Shown piece after piece: positions 13,001 to 26,400 of a stretch of 64,000 bases of DNA. The notes under the pieces are model-generated. The model made no database searches and had not been told where the DNA came from. It saw only the letters and a program-made list of their open reading frames with translations. Position 1 is the stretch's first letter. Every line of letters starts with the position of its first letter. The DNA lies in NCBI GenBank assembly GCA_014526335.1, contig JACTAT010000060.1, positions 8,039,686 to 8,103,685 on the forward strand. Direction: 5' to 3'. Origin of the DNA: Chrysaora quinquecirrha. Taxonomy: Eukaryota; Cnidaria; Scyphozoa; Semaeostomeae; Pelagiidae. The translations under genes and the position numbers were made by a program.

Positions 13001-16000
13001 ACCAAGGAATTAAGAACAGATTAAGAACATTTCAGGCTCAAAAACGGCAAAAATTTAAGAACAGCCAGCCTCAATCAAAATTTCCTGGTTCTTATAAAAA
13101 AAAGAGTGTATTGTTGATCAAAAATTGATCAAAAACAGTCAAACATTTTGCTTAACAACTAAATGTCCAATGCTGGACCAACAATGTTTGATCACTTGGC
13201 CAGGGCCCAAGACACCGAAAAGAAACAGTTAAATACACCTACCAGTGGTTGAATGCTGACAATTATAACAAGTTCCATTTATTGGATCACAAGTTGACGA
13301 ATGTTGGTTGCAACGACATGGAACACATTTTACATCGGACAAGCCATTTGGTGTTTCTCTTGTGTACCCAATACTACATCTCTCACATGATAGTCCTGTA
13401 TAACCAATAGGGCATGAACAATTCTCAACATTACTTGAACCGATTGAAGAGGAGAACTGGCTGGAACTGTATTGCATTCGGATATAAGCCAAACCAGAGA
13501 ACTGTCCACTGGCCTAGAAGCAGAGAATATAGTTCACAACACAAATTGAGGACTCTATAAAGCTAAAGATTTCAATTCAACTAATGAAATATGATTTTGA
13601 GAGTGCAATAGATTCTTTTATCACATCTATGCAGTGTAAGCTGAAAATACCAGAAAATTTGCTGCAATAAATTCAAAATTCAAAAATCCTTTGCAAAATA
13701 TGTCGAGACTCGAGTAATTTTTTTTAAATTTTAAAATTTTTTTGATTTGGTCCTTTTTTGATTTGTTCCTTGTCCCTTCCAGCAATGTTGTTGTCAGCAG
13801 TAGTATTTTGCCACAAAATTCTAACTTGATCAACGACAACATTGCTCTGTTGTGGGAAGAGAAGTCTCAAAATTTTTGTGAAGTGAAGGATTGAGGATAC
13901 AGTGATGTTTCACACTCTTGAGAATGTCAGACAAACCTTAACCAGAACAAAACAACTAATGTGCAAACGTATGAAAATTTTCGATATCTCGAAGCACGTA
14001 CCGTCGTCCACTTTCCCCTGATTAGCAAAGCTTTAAGATTACGAAGGACAGCGATCATTTCTTCACTCGTCACAACTGGTCCGTCAGTTCGATTCTTTCT
14101 CCAAAATCTTTCGTCAAAAGTTACCTGAGGAAGAGAAAAATATATCTAGAAACACGTGGAACAGTCTACTTGCACTTGTAAGATTAAAACTGATTGTAAA
14201 AAGTTATAATCATCATCCTCATCAGCATCATCATTATTATAATCATCATCTTTATCATCATCATCATCTTCATCATCATCATCATCACCATCATCATTAT
14301 CATAATCATCAGCCCGTCAGTCCGTCAGTCATCCCCCGCGATCAAATCTGTGAATGTCAAAATCATACCCCAAAATGTTTTACTACATAACAGCTCTTTC
14401 AAGTAAAAGATATGAAAAGATTGACCTACCTCGAAGCTATTGAAAGTAGTATACTGAGCCGGAGGTCTTGGTAGAGTTGTAACCAATGAATAAGATACTT
14501 CATTTCCTTTCAGAATAACATCTCCATTAGCAGAGTTGAATGGTTGTGAGTTATTCTGCTGCGTCATATCAAACATCAGTTTCAACATGTATGAGTTCCT
14601 CTTATCTCCAAGATATTTCGCAGGAGCAGAATAATACAGCATAGCATCAGACCTCGTGTCCTCTAGTTTGGCATATCCTCTACAGATAAGCGATTTGAAA
14701 GCGATCAGAGATTTGAAATAAATTGGCATTCTCTAGTATACCTGTCATGAATGGCGAACACTAGGGTAGGTTTTCCACATGTGGCATACCACAATAGATG
14801 GGATTCGAACCTGGACTGCATGATCATAGAGCCAACGACGTTTCCACTGAGCTATTGAGCTCAATGAAATCGCCGAGTAACTCTCCAAGTCATACAGCCA
14901 AAGGCTCTCCTCCCGTTTGAAATTTTACGTTTCGGCTATGTTGATCCTTCTACAGCACCATACATGTTTATATATATTTGTCATGAACGGCATTTTCAAG
15001 AATACAGAGTTCATGATGAATAAAAAAATTCTTCTTTTAAAGGGAGTGATGTTTGGGTGGGGGTTAAAAAAGCCACAAGGCACAACAAGCAAAGAGATTT
15101 TTCCCAATCATTGACTTTCCTAATCTTACAAACTAATCAAACAATGTAGCAATCTTTGATAGGATTAGCTGTATGTGGTAGTTTTTCGTAGTAGATTTCT
15201 TATTTTCCGTTGCATTTAGTTAGTTAAGTATCCTTTTAGAAAGTTGAATTTTTGTTTAATAGCTAGTAGGTTTGCATTAGCTACTGATATTAGGTATCTT
15301 TCTAACCAGATCTTAACAAAGGAAATAAAGCAAGATCAGTGAACAAAGGTTATGTATGTTTTGCTTATATATCTATACCTTTATACCAAGGGATCTTTTG
15401 CTTACAGTTGTTTTGAATTTGGACAGGTCGTAAGAATCAGGGAATCTTAACTGAGCTAGCTTATCTCAGGAAACCCGCAGTTCTGCAGAAGAAGAAAGAG
15501 CTCTGAGACGGATTTCGAGAATTCCAACCCAATCGAAAAAAATGGATCGATCAGAAACGCACTAGATGATGGAGTTCTAGGCTTGTCCGGGGCGTCTGAA
15601 CAAGCCTTTTGTAGGATAAACGGTAGTTGATCAGACGAATGGCTTTTGACTTGACTGATTTGTGCATTCTAGAATATCAGTCTGGGGCACAGGCTGTAGA
15701 AGCTCAATCTCTTTCTGAAACCTGAACTTCGTTATGTTTTAAAAGATTCCAAATAATAAAACAATGTCTGACCTGAAAAAGCTGTATAAGGCATCCCAAT
15801 TCCATAACATTCTCCCACTTGTTAATCCATTCTGATTCACTGCTGTCCAGCCATCAAGTAATACATTATTTTCTTGTGTTGATAATGTCGTATTGATTAC
15901 AGTTACGTAAAATCCACTTGCTTTATTACATACTGAGGCATGACCAGAACATTGGCATTTCAAGCAAGCCTCAGGAAACTGCGAATCAAATCCATAATGA

Positions 16001-19000
16001 CCAGTCTTGCATTGATTGCAAGTCAGTCCCTGCGTGTGTTTCTTGCATGGACAAGATGCATCATTAGCATTGCATGTTGAATTGATGCTGCCAATTGAGT
16101 TGCATGCACATAAACTGCAACCTGGAAATCAAAGAATAGTAGACTTAGCCGCTATCTAAGGAAAAAGAAACCCAGCGCTTATTCGACTATCCGAACCTTA
16201 GCGGGCACTAGGTATAAGTTGGGTGCTGGGGACGTGCTGCCCGGAATGGCATGGATTTTCACGATTTTATAGTATAAGGCAAGTTTTTTGTATGAAGAAT
16301 TTTGAAAAATTGGTTAAAGGTAAGGTATAAATTATAAAAAACTGGTACAAGGTTGGGTATGCTTTTAATGTTTTTACGGCATATCCCATACAAAATTTGA
16401 TCAAGTGCCGGATAATCCCCCCATGATCCGGACCCCGATTTTCTGGAACTCGATTATCTGGACTGCCAAAAATGGTGTGAAAATTCAATTTCCACTTGCA
16501 TAATGACGCAAAGATGGAAAGATCATTCAATTACAGCAACACAATTTTTCCTCAAGGTCCACCTGTACTATCCATTATTCTGTCAAGTCGATTGACTATG
16601 ATTGTCCTATCTACCCCACACGACTTTCTTCGTCAATTTCAGAGTTAGCTAATTGGTTCTTTATACATTTTGATGATTCAGAATTTTTGACTATGCGTAT
16701 CCAATTCTAGAATTCGTTTCCTAAGTAGTCCAAATCGAATAAGTACTGCACTTTACTACTTCTATTGACGTCTGATGGTTTGGATTTTTTTGTATACTTT
16801 GCCAGGAAAGGACTGGTCAAGAACGTCATAAACTTACAGAATACCAGCACCAAACCTCACAAAACCGTCAATAAATATTAGATCGCTGTGAATTTTCGAA
16901 GATTCAAATACAACTATCACATACATACCTGACTCTGTGATATTATGATACCCAGGTAGGCATTTTGAGCATGTATTACCACCAATACCTGGCTTACAGA
17001 TGCAAGTGCCATTATCACGGCATTGTTGTCCAGCTGAATAGATCAGAGAGCAATTGCAAGGGATGCAGCCTCTACCACTGTTGATGCCATAATGATTTGC
17101 TTGGCATTGATTGCATTTATCTCCAATAACATTAGATTTGCATGAGCAAATGCCAGTCAAGGCATCACAGCTTGCATTCACTGAGCCAAACGAATGACAG
17201 TTACACGCTGCAAGGAAAAATAAATTCATGTCAAGGTTTACAAAGAAAGGTTGGTCAGAAAAACAGATCCAATAATCCTAAGTAACGTTAAAAGTTAAAA
17301 AGCTTAAAATCCCTTTCAGAACAGCAATAACGGAAAAATAAATGTAAGTAGTTTTTCTATTATTCTCTAGCATTGCCCAGCTTCCAGGACAAAATAAGAG
17401 TAGGGCTCGAAAAGTTAATATGTTAACTAAATGAAGATGAAATAAGTTTAGTAAAAGGGGAGCGGTTGAGAATTGATTTGTTGTTATTAATTTGCCCATG
17501 TAAGCAAACGCAAGGTTACTTGACTGCTGAGGGACTGATGTTGATCATAATAACACACATCAAGAAGGAACACACATCATACAGGAAGGTGAAAAGAAGG
17601 TGAAATGGTGTATTTAGCGAGGCGAAAAGATCTCTGTAGTAGGTTAACTAATCGAGATCTCGACCCTGGTTGTGACGCTGCCGAAGCTGGCTCAGACCCC
17701 GACCCCAAACTCGTTGAGCCACATAGATTAAGCCAAGACGCCACAGCCCTTTCAGGCTAAAATATAGATATGATTTATCGATGAAGGGTGATCTGAATGA
17801 TTACAAATCGTTAGACATACCTGAGCAGCCATTTCCTGAAGTGAAATTAAAACTATCAGGCAGACACGAATCGCATCTTCGTCCAATGATACGCTGTTTA
17901 CATGAGCATTGTCCTCCTTCTGGTGCACATGTTGTAGAATTCATGGAACCAACAGAATCACACTGACAGGCTAAACAGGAAAGAAAAAATTTTCTAGTCA
18001 AAAAGTGGTATGTCAAGTCCATTTGTTTCATAGGAGTAGGGAGAAGAACATGCCTCCAAATGTTTTGCCTTTAGTTAGTGCATTCTTCAATATCGACAGG
18101 TTACTGAAGGAAGAGAGCTCCAAAAAAATATCCACAAACGTAACATCAATTTCAAACAAGGGGAGGGTATAGATTACTTATCTTAGGAAGGTTCTCGAAA
18201 CATTATCTACCCAAAGTAATTGTATCTTAACATTTTCACTTGTGACATAGAATTTGTACAACATTAAATCGAAAAAACAGCGGTTTTTTTGTTTTTCTGC
18301 TAGATTTTCAAATATATTTAGAGACAACTGCTTAATTCTTTTAGCTTTTAAAAAGGGCGTTAATCATATGTATAGCGAATGCAAAGGGCGTGGCCTACAG
18401 TTATTTTCCTCAATAAAAGCTCCTTGATTTTTCTGTTTTTCAGCCTGTCAATCGCATATAGCTCAAAGGTGTCTATGCACAAAGATACGAACTGAATCCT
18501 CCCAAATGCGGGCTTTTAGGATTGAAGGGGTAGTATTGAATGAATATAGAAACGAGAGAGTAGATATGGAGTAACGAGTTATTCATTGAAAATTAAAAGT
18601 AAAGATAAATCATACACTCACCAAATGCTGAAGTATAAATTTCGCCATAAATATTTGCAAGGTAGGCCCATCCTTCACTCTGATAAGTAGCCCATGAAAC
18701 AAGGCTTGAAGCTCGTTGGTAATATGTTCGAATTGAAGTCTGAACTGTGGTTGTGACGATAAGATACGTTGAGGAATACTGATAGGAAGGCATAACGAGC
18801 AACTACGAAAGAAAAGAAAAAAATCAATGAAGAAATTTTACATGCACATATTTTTCTGCAGTCAGTTTATCTGCTGCGAAAATAGGGATTGTATATATCC
18901 CTGCAGCAGTAATAATGGCCAGCATTTCTTGTTGCCACGATACATATCTAATGTTAAGCTCGAAAAGCATTATATATTGTGTTTAGTGCTGGAGCTTTTG

Positions 19001-20352
19001 ATTAGTGTTATATTGCTTGATACTTCTAGTGAGAATAAGATAGGCCCTTGCCAAACGATCAAACAATGTTTGTCAAACATTTGAAATTTGCTGATCAAAT
19101 AATGTTTGATCAGCAAATTTGGCGTTAAAACATTGCTTCACAAGTAGAATTTGTTGAGCAGTGTTGTTGAAAAGTTCACAAATTTTAGCTTAGATGAAAC
19201 GAAAATGTTAGACGAGCAACGTTTTTGCAATGTGGCCAAACGGTAAAACATTTTGCCTGAAATGCAAATCTCAAATGTTTGACAAACAATGTTAGATGGT
19301 ATTGCTTAAAACTTTTCAACTTGACGCAGGCAAAAAATGATTGACGAGCATTGTTTTGCAATGTGGCCTAATGGTAAGCATTTTGCTTTGACAGGCAAGT
19401 TTCAAATGTTTGACAACAATGTTTGATGGCATTGCTCAAAACATTTTAACTTGACGCAACCAAAAAATATTTGACGAGCAATGATAGGCAACGTGGCCAA
19501 ACGGTAAAATATTTTGCCTGAAATGCAAATTTCAAATGTCTGACGAACAATGTTTGATCGTTTGGCAAGGGCCTTTACGTGTAAACTAAGTATGATCAAA
19601 ATAAGTAAGTCTGAACTACTTACAGAATCCATCAGTATTCTTGCATCAGAGCTTGAGCTATTGTAAGGGATACTAACAGTGACAGTATATTGCCCACTAG
19701 ACAAACACGCAGTTCCAAAACTAGCACTTTGTAGAGAAGATAATAGGTCACTTCTGAACTGAATTGCATTGTTCCGGGTGATTTCTTCTCTAATACCTTC
19801 ACGCAAACATGAGTATGTTGAAAACGCAGATTGTCTTGTGATTGTCATAGAAACACCATTGAAGGCACTTGACGTCTGTGAAAAGCAGACAAAAGAAATC
19901 AGTCAAAGTCATTTCGAAGAAAAGCAATCCTGTGAAAATGGAATAAGGAATATTGGAATATTGGAAAATAAAGTCATCGATCCTTTCAGAAATTATTTCC
20001 AGCTGATAGAACATTCAATTCGGACAAGAAACAGTTCAAAAATGGTACGTCTTCCAAGGATCAAAACCGAGTATGCGAGGAAAAGCTTTTACTTCTCAGG
20101 TGCAAAGGAGTACAATATGCTGCCATTGGAAGCTCGTCAATTACAAACAACTAACTTCGATATTTTTTTAAAGAAACATTTTTTTAGCTGAAATGCACTG
20201 ATAGTTTCACCATAGTCCAACTTCTTTAGGATATTAATTGTTATACTTTAGGTACTAATAATCTTTTACTTTTTAATATTTACTTTTTGCTGGACACACA
20301 TTGAAAACAGCTTTTGTAAGTTGAAGTGTTTTATCCAGTTTAAATATTCGTA

Positions 20353-20428
<76 letters not shown>

Positions 20429-23400
20429 CCTAGAACCCCTAAACGACCCTCGCTTGTATAATTTACCAGTTTAATTACAAAGCATACAACATCCTATACG
20501 AGTCAGGAAAAGTCTAAGAATTCCTATAATAAAAGATTGCTTATTAAATCGAAATTGACCTCAACATACCATGTATCGAAGAAAGAATTCATATCCACTA
20601 GTTGAAGGCAAAGTTATAGTAAAGATAACAGTAGTTGATGTTCTTGTTTTTACATCCAGGCCCAGAGAGTAGCCAGTCATAATCAGAGTTCCTTGTGAAT
20701 AGCTGACTTGAGAAGTTGTTGTGTAGTACGATGCCTTTAAAGATAAACAGCATTTCATTATATTTCTGTGTAAAAGTTGAAAATAGATAAACTAATAGCT
20801 AATAGGGTTCCTGCAAACAGGTGGCTTAAGATTTTTGTCAAAAGTACGATGTCCCGTCTTCAAATATAATTCACTGTAAAATCTTACAAAACAGAATACA
20901 GCTTTCGTGATCAATTTTAAGCGATAAACAAAGTTAAACTTTTTCGAAAGCTTGAGCTTGACTTGCAGCAGAAATCAAAATCGCATCGCGTTCGCCTATT
21001 TTGATGGCTAGCGAACAGCGAACAGCGAACAGCGAATGCGAACGAAGTGGAAATGTGCCTTAAGGGAGTTGCCCCACAATTTTCTCTTCCATAAAAGATT
21101 CAAGATCTAAAAACTACAACTATATGTGTACAGTAGAGGCCCCGTTGGGATATGGGTTATCTCTAGAAAAAAATCAAAAGGATAATAGATAATTCTGGAA
21201 AAATCAAATTCTGGAATAGTAATTGTTCGCAATATGGGATATTCAGACCCTTTCTAGTGGGGCTTCACCATAAAAAAATTCAGAGCCACGTTTTATTATC
21301 CTGAAGAAGGTGAAGGTGAAGGTGAAATGGTGTTTTAGTGCCAGTCACTAGGATCTCAGTAGTAGGTTAACTTATCGAGACCTCCACCCTGGCTGTGACG
21401 CTACCGTGGTTGGGCTCGAATCCTGTCCACACTGAGCTTCTGACACCACGAGTCAGCTGGATTACACTACGATGCCACAGCACCTTTAAAGCACCTTAAA
21501 GAATGGAAGCAAAAGAATCAAAGAGCTAATAGTAACTTACAGATGAAATAACCATTGCATTTAACGATGAAAAAAGCAGTTGTGAAACACTGGCTGAAAA
21601 ATACCCAGATGTAACAATATTGCATTTATCTCCACTGTAAAAGGGTCGGCAGTAACAAGCGCCAGTAGCAGAGCAGCTGATATTAAGAGAACCAGAAGGA
21701 TTGCAACCGCATGCAGTACATTGAGTTGGATTTATTGTCACGGAGCTGTAATAACCAACCTAAAAGCAAAAGGGAAATTTGTAATAATAATATCTAGTAC
21801 AGGTATAAGTATAAGTGTAGATATTCGATAGGTTTAGGTATAGGCATAGGAATAGGAATAGATATAGATAACGTATAGGTATAGGTAAGGTATAGGTAAA
21901 GGTAAAGGTATTAGATTTGATAGGTATTGGTACAGACATAGGTATAGGTATAGACATTTGATAGGCTTAGGTATAGGCATAGGAATAGAAATAAGAACAG
22001 GTAAAGACATTAAATAGGTATAGGTATAGGTATTAACATTCGATAGGTATTGATGCAGGTACAGGTACAGGTACAGGTATAGGTAAAGGAATCCGATAAG
22101 TATAGGTATAGGTATAGACATTCGATAGGCTTAGGTATAGGCATAGGAATAGAAATAAGAACAGGTAAAGACATTAAATAGGTATAGGTATAGGTATTAA
22201 CATTCGATAGGTATTGATGCAGGTACAGGTACAGGTACAGGTATAGGTAAAGGAATCCGATAAGTATAGGTATAGGTATAGACATTCGATAGGCTTAGGT
22301 ATAGGCATAGGAATAGAAATAAGAACAGGTAAAGACATTAAATAGGTATAGGTATAGGTATTAACATTCGATAGGTATTGATGCAGGTACAGGTACAGGT
22401 ACAGGTATAGGTAAAGGAATCCGATAAGTATAGGTATAGGTATAGACATTCGATAGGCTTAGGTATAGGCATAGGAATAGAAATAAGAACAGGTAAAGAC
22501 ATTAAATAGGTATAGGTATAGGTATTAACATTCGATAGGTATTGATGCAGGTACAGGTACAGGTACAGGTATAGGTAAAGGAATCCGATAAGTATAGGTA
22601 TAGGTATAGACATTCGATAGGCTTAGGTATAGGCATAGGAATAGAAATAAGAACAGGTAAAGACATTAAATAGGTATAGGTATAGGTACTGACATTCGCT
22701 AGGTATTGATGCAAATACAGGTACAGGTATAGGTAAAGGAATCCGATAAGTATAGGTATAGGTATAGACATTTGATAGACTTAGGTATAGGCATAGCCAT
22801 GTTAGCTCAGCTTGACACAGAAAGTAGATTGCAACAAAGTAGAAAAAACACGACATACTTTGCAGCTATTACAAGTTCTTCCAGTGAAGCCAATCATACA
22901 AGAACATTGTCCAGTATTAACATTACACAAATTACTTCCATTAACTGTAGCTTCTGTCCTACAGTTGCAGGCTGGAAAAAAGAAAAGATTAACTACTTTA
23001 AACTGAGTACCAATGGTAAATATCGTATAAGTACAACGTTACGAATGAAAAAATTTCTATTGATGTGGTTCGATCTAATGAGGCCCAATTAGGGTATAAG
23101 GGATGTTGGGTACTTCCAGAAAAAAATAAAGCGATAAGAGATAATTCTGGACACAATAAAGGGTAAATGGGATATTATTTTGTAAAATTCTGGGATAAAG
23201 GGGAAAAGCATACAGGGAAGGGATATGTTTAGAAAAATGAAAGGAAATAGGGGATGTTTTGACCCCCCACCCCTCCTAATGTTGCCTCTCTAATAAATGC
23301 ACTAACTGTACATTTATTTTGCATTCTTTCTCAATTGATTAATTTTTAAATTGCGGGAAAACGCAGAAAAATCTTTGGAAATACTTAAAAGACATTTTTC

Positions 23401-26400
23401 GTATAAGACTCCTCAGAGAATAAACGTCAGAAACAGACCAAGCAATTGAAAGACGGAATTTATACTCAGATGCGGATGAATATGCACTAGTCAGAAAGTG
23501 AAGCTGAATTAGCATTGCGTTGTAAACACCAATCAGCTTGAGGAATACAATGGGACGACCAACAGAAATAAATGTATTGGTCGAGCTACAGTTATTCTAA
23601 GATCATTTTGTATGCAAATTAACAGTTCAATTGATACACTGGGATAGAAATAAATTACAATTTTCTTACCTTGACAGCCGTTAGCATCCGATGCACTGAT
23701 ACCCCAAAACTGTTCTTTGCAAGCGTTGCATTTGTTTCCCTGAACGTTAGCCTTGCATATACAGATACCAGTTGTTTGGTTGCAGATTCTTCCACTTGCA
23801 ACCACTCCTCTAAGGTCACAACCACAATCTGGATGAGAAAACCGATGCATTAACAAAAGAAAGACAAAAGAAGAGCGCAGAGATACCTTGAGATACCTAG
23901 TGAGACATATTATCCAGTGAGACCAAAGAACTATATGAGCAAAAAACACAAAACATGGAGATACATACCAACACATGAATGATTTGAATCGCGTCGAAAT
24001 CCAGAACGACATTCATGACAAAAGTCGCCACCAGTGTTTTCTGTACAATTCTGGCAGACTCCATGACCTTTAGTTGCATCATAAATGCAGCTTCTGGCAA
24101 GATTACTGCAATTGCAAGCTACAAGCAAAAAATACATTTATGCAAAATTGAAATAAAATGTAATTTAAATGATGTTAAGATCACGTTACTTTCTCCAATT
24201 GAAGCCTACGACGCTCATAATAAAATGATGTTCTTTGAATCAAACAAATGGTACAAATAGTCTTTGAGTGGTACGAAATTTTAAGATTGTGAGAAACAGC
24301 GAGAAATCTTTTAGCATACGTACTGGAAAAGCAAAATTTCAATGACTAATGACTAAGGCGGAATTTATACCCAGATGCGGATCGAAATGCACCAATCAGA
24401 AAGTGAGGCTGAAGTTGAAATGGTATTTTGTTTTGAACACTAATAAGCTTGCAGCATACATCAGGAAGACCAATAGAATTAATTGAAGAGTCCAAGTGAG
24501 AGAACGAACTCTTTTTGTCCACACAGGGAAGTGCAACCTACGTCTACCTGCCTGGCATCACACTGGCACGAGAATTCATAAATGTCCAATCCTTTTGTGT
24601 GGTAGTACGCGATTCTTTTGAATGGGTAATAGAGCTTTCAGACTGCTAGAAATTCACTGAGGGTTAGCAGCAACAAAACGCTAATGGCCATTTTTACTTG
24701 ATTTTCGAATCGCAACGAGACGTTACATACCAAAGACATTATTTATGTTGGGCACTTTTACGGACTAAACTTTCTATACTTTGCAAGATCGCAAGTTTTG
24801 TTGGGTGGCAGGGTGACACTTACCATTTGTTTTGATTATTTCAAAAATGATTGTGAAAGAAATACAGAAAGGAACAGAATTCGTTTTACTTTGAAACAAA
24901 AAGTATCTAAAGTAGAATTTTTTGAGTGTTGAATGTTCACAGTAAACATTTTGCGCTTTGAAATTCTTATTAGCCGCTTAATACAGTGACAACGTGTTTC
25001 TAATATTCAGAAATAAATCTTAAAGCCTCCTTCATTCAATGCAGTGATAGGCAGGCTGGTCTTGTTTTTAGATAGTACAAGGGGCATTAAAAGAAAAATA
25101 CAGTATTTGTTAAATAACGCAAGGAAAATATTATAAAGCAATAACGAATTAGTAACCTTGACAAGCAATCCCATACTGCCATGCTTTGTTATTATACATT
25201 GGCAGACAACGCTCGCAATTATCTCCAGCAGTATTCTTCTGACAAACACACTTTCCAAAACTCTACAATGAATGTTATAGCAAAAGGGGTCAGAACAGCA
25301 ATGGGATGAGAGTTAGACATTCGCAAAAGATGTAATAGTAAAGAGATTGGAATAGCAATTTAGTACAGTACATCCTTGGTAAACTAAACCTAGATTACCG
25401 AACAAACTTTTAACAACTTCAGACTGAGAAATTTATCTGAAGTATGACAGAATCACAGCAGCCGTTAATGAATGCGAAGAAGAAGGGAAACTTATTCATT
25501 TTTCTATCAAAATTTATTATGACAAATTTATTTTGTAGATTATTGTATCTTACACAAACTTGTTACCCCAAATTGTAATCTAGGAATATCAGTAGGCCCC
25601 AAAGATTGGTGGAAAGAAGATCAAATAGACTGAAATATAAAACATATTTATGAATCTCTTGCATCAGAAATGCAGTTTATGTTTGAAGTGGTTATAAATT
25701 ATGAATTAAATACTCACAGTTGAATTGCATTGATCACTCATTCCATTACAAAAACAAGCCCCTTGAACATCAAAATCCTTCACTGTGAAAAAGAACTTCT
25801 TTGGATCTGCAGTTGCTTTGTTAAAGCTTGCAGGCTTCTGATAATCAAATAAGACATATTTAAGATTTGTAAAGATGAAATAATCTCTCACGGCTCCTGC
25901 TTTTCGTACTTCTGTTTGAATTGTTGCATCTGTCCTCGGCATGTATGAGATCTAGAAAAAATGGAATATCTCAAGGATTAAACTTTAGTTCATGTTAAAT
26001 TCCTACTGTAAATCTTTATCACGATAAATTTAGGGCAAATTTTTCATGTTTTGTACATAAGCAAATCAAGCATTTCCTTTGCTAATCTGATGGCTATTTT
26101 TTCTTGAATGACATCCTACTTTTCTTTGATCTTGCTTTTTGCCCCTTCAGTGCTAAGCCTTTGGCTACTTTACATCACTGCAAATTTATAATTAGCATAT
26201 AAGCAGTTGTTTTGCTGTGATCTACAAATGCTTCTACTGGTACTCAGCCGTTGGATCGAGGGGCATGAATAGAAGAGCATATGACCATCCTTCAAAACTA
26301 CACAGTCTTAGTTGCAATGAGACAAATTATAAAAGTATGCAGCTAGGGATTTGACTGAAACCATGAGTGTGTGGCTATTACCTCAGATACACCTGGTTGG

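Larger units (their letters stand above)
13243..15935 (-). other. Laminin L4 (domain IV type A, laminin B) encoded by exons 13-16
   Basis: The end of exon 13 plus exons 14-16. The domain splits an LE repeat, as in gamma and alpha chains. It begins after [11 protein letters not shown] with [10 protein letters not shown], then [16 protein letters not shown] (family pattern YW-x-x-P-x-x-F-L-G-D-x-x-x-S-Y), [24 protein letters not shown], and [17 protein letters not shown]. It ends in [19 protein letters not shown], the standard re-entry into the LE repeat. Together with the upstream LF this makes a chain with both internal globular domain types. Confidence 0.88.
18622..21650 (-). other. Laminin LF (domain IV type B) encoded by exons 7-10
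   Basis: Encoded by the end of exon 7 and exons 8, 9 and 10. Signatures typical of beta-chain LF domains: [10 protein letters not shown] (the Y-x-L-x-x-R-Y strand), [16 protein letters not shown], and RILMDS joined across the intron to LLVMPSY, which parallels the beta-chain L-I-D-S-L-V-L-M-P segment. The domain is entered from a truncated LE repeat ([13 protein letters not shown]) and left into [11 protein letters not shown], the LE pattern that follows LF in beta chains. The intron between exons 6 and 7 just upstream carries a minisatellite, and the intron between exons 8 and 9 carries a LINE fragment. Confidence 0.82.

Noticed and set aside
19769..20191. 140-codon plus-strand open frame as an independent gene
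   Set aside because: Its first part is antisense to laminin exon 9, and its second part is the end of a truncated LINE reverse transcriptase.
21760..22856. Long minus-strand open frames rich in Pro, Ile, Tyr and Leu
   Set aside because: They are translations of the AGGTAT minisatellite and repeat every 164 bp; no gene signals, and they lie inside a laminin intron.
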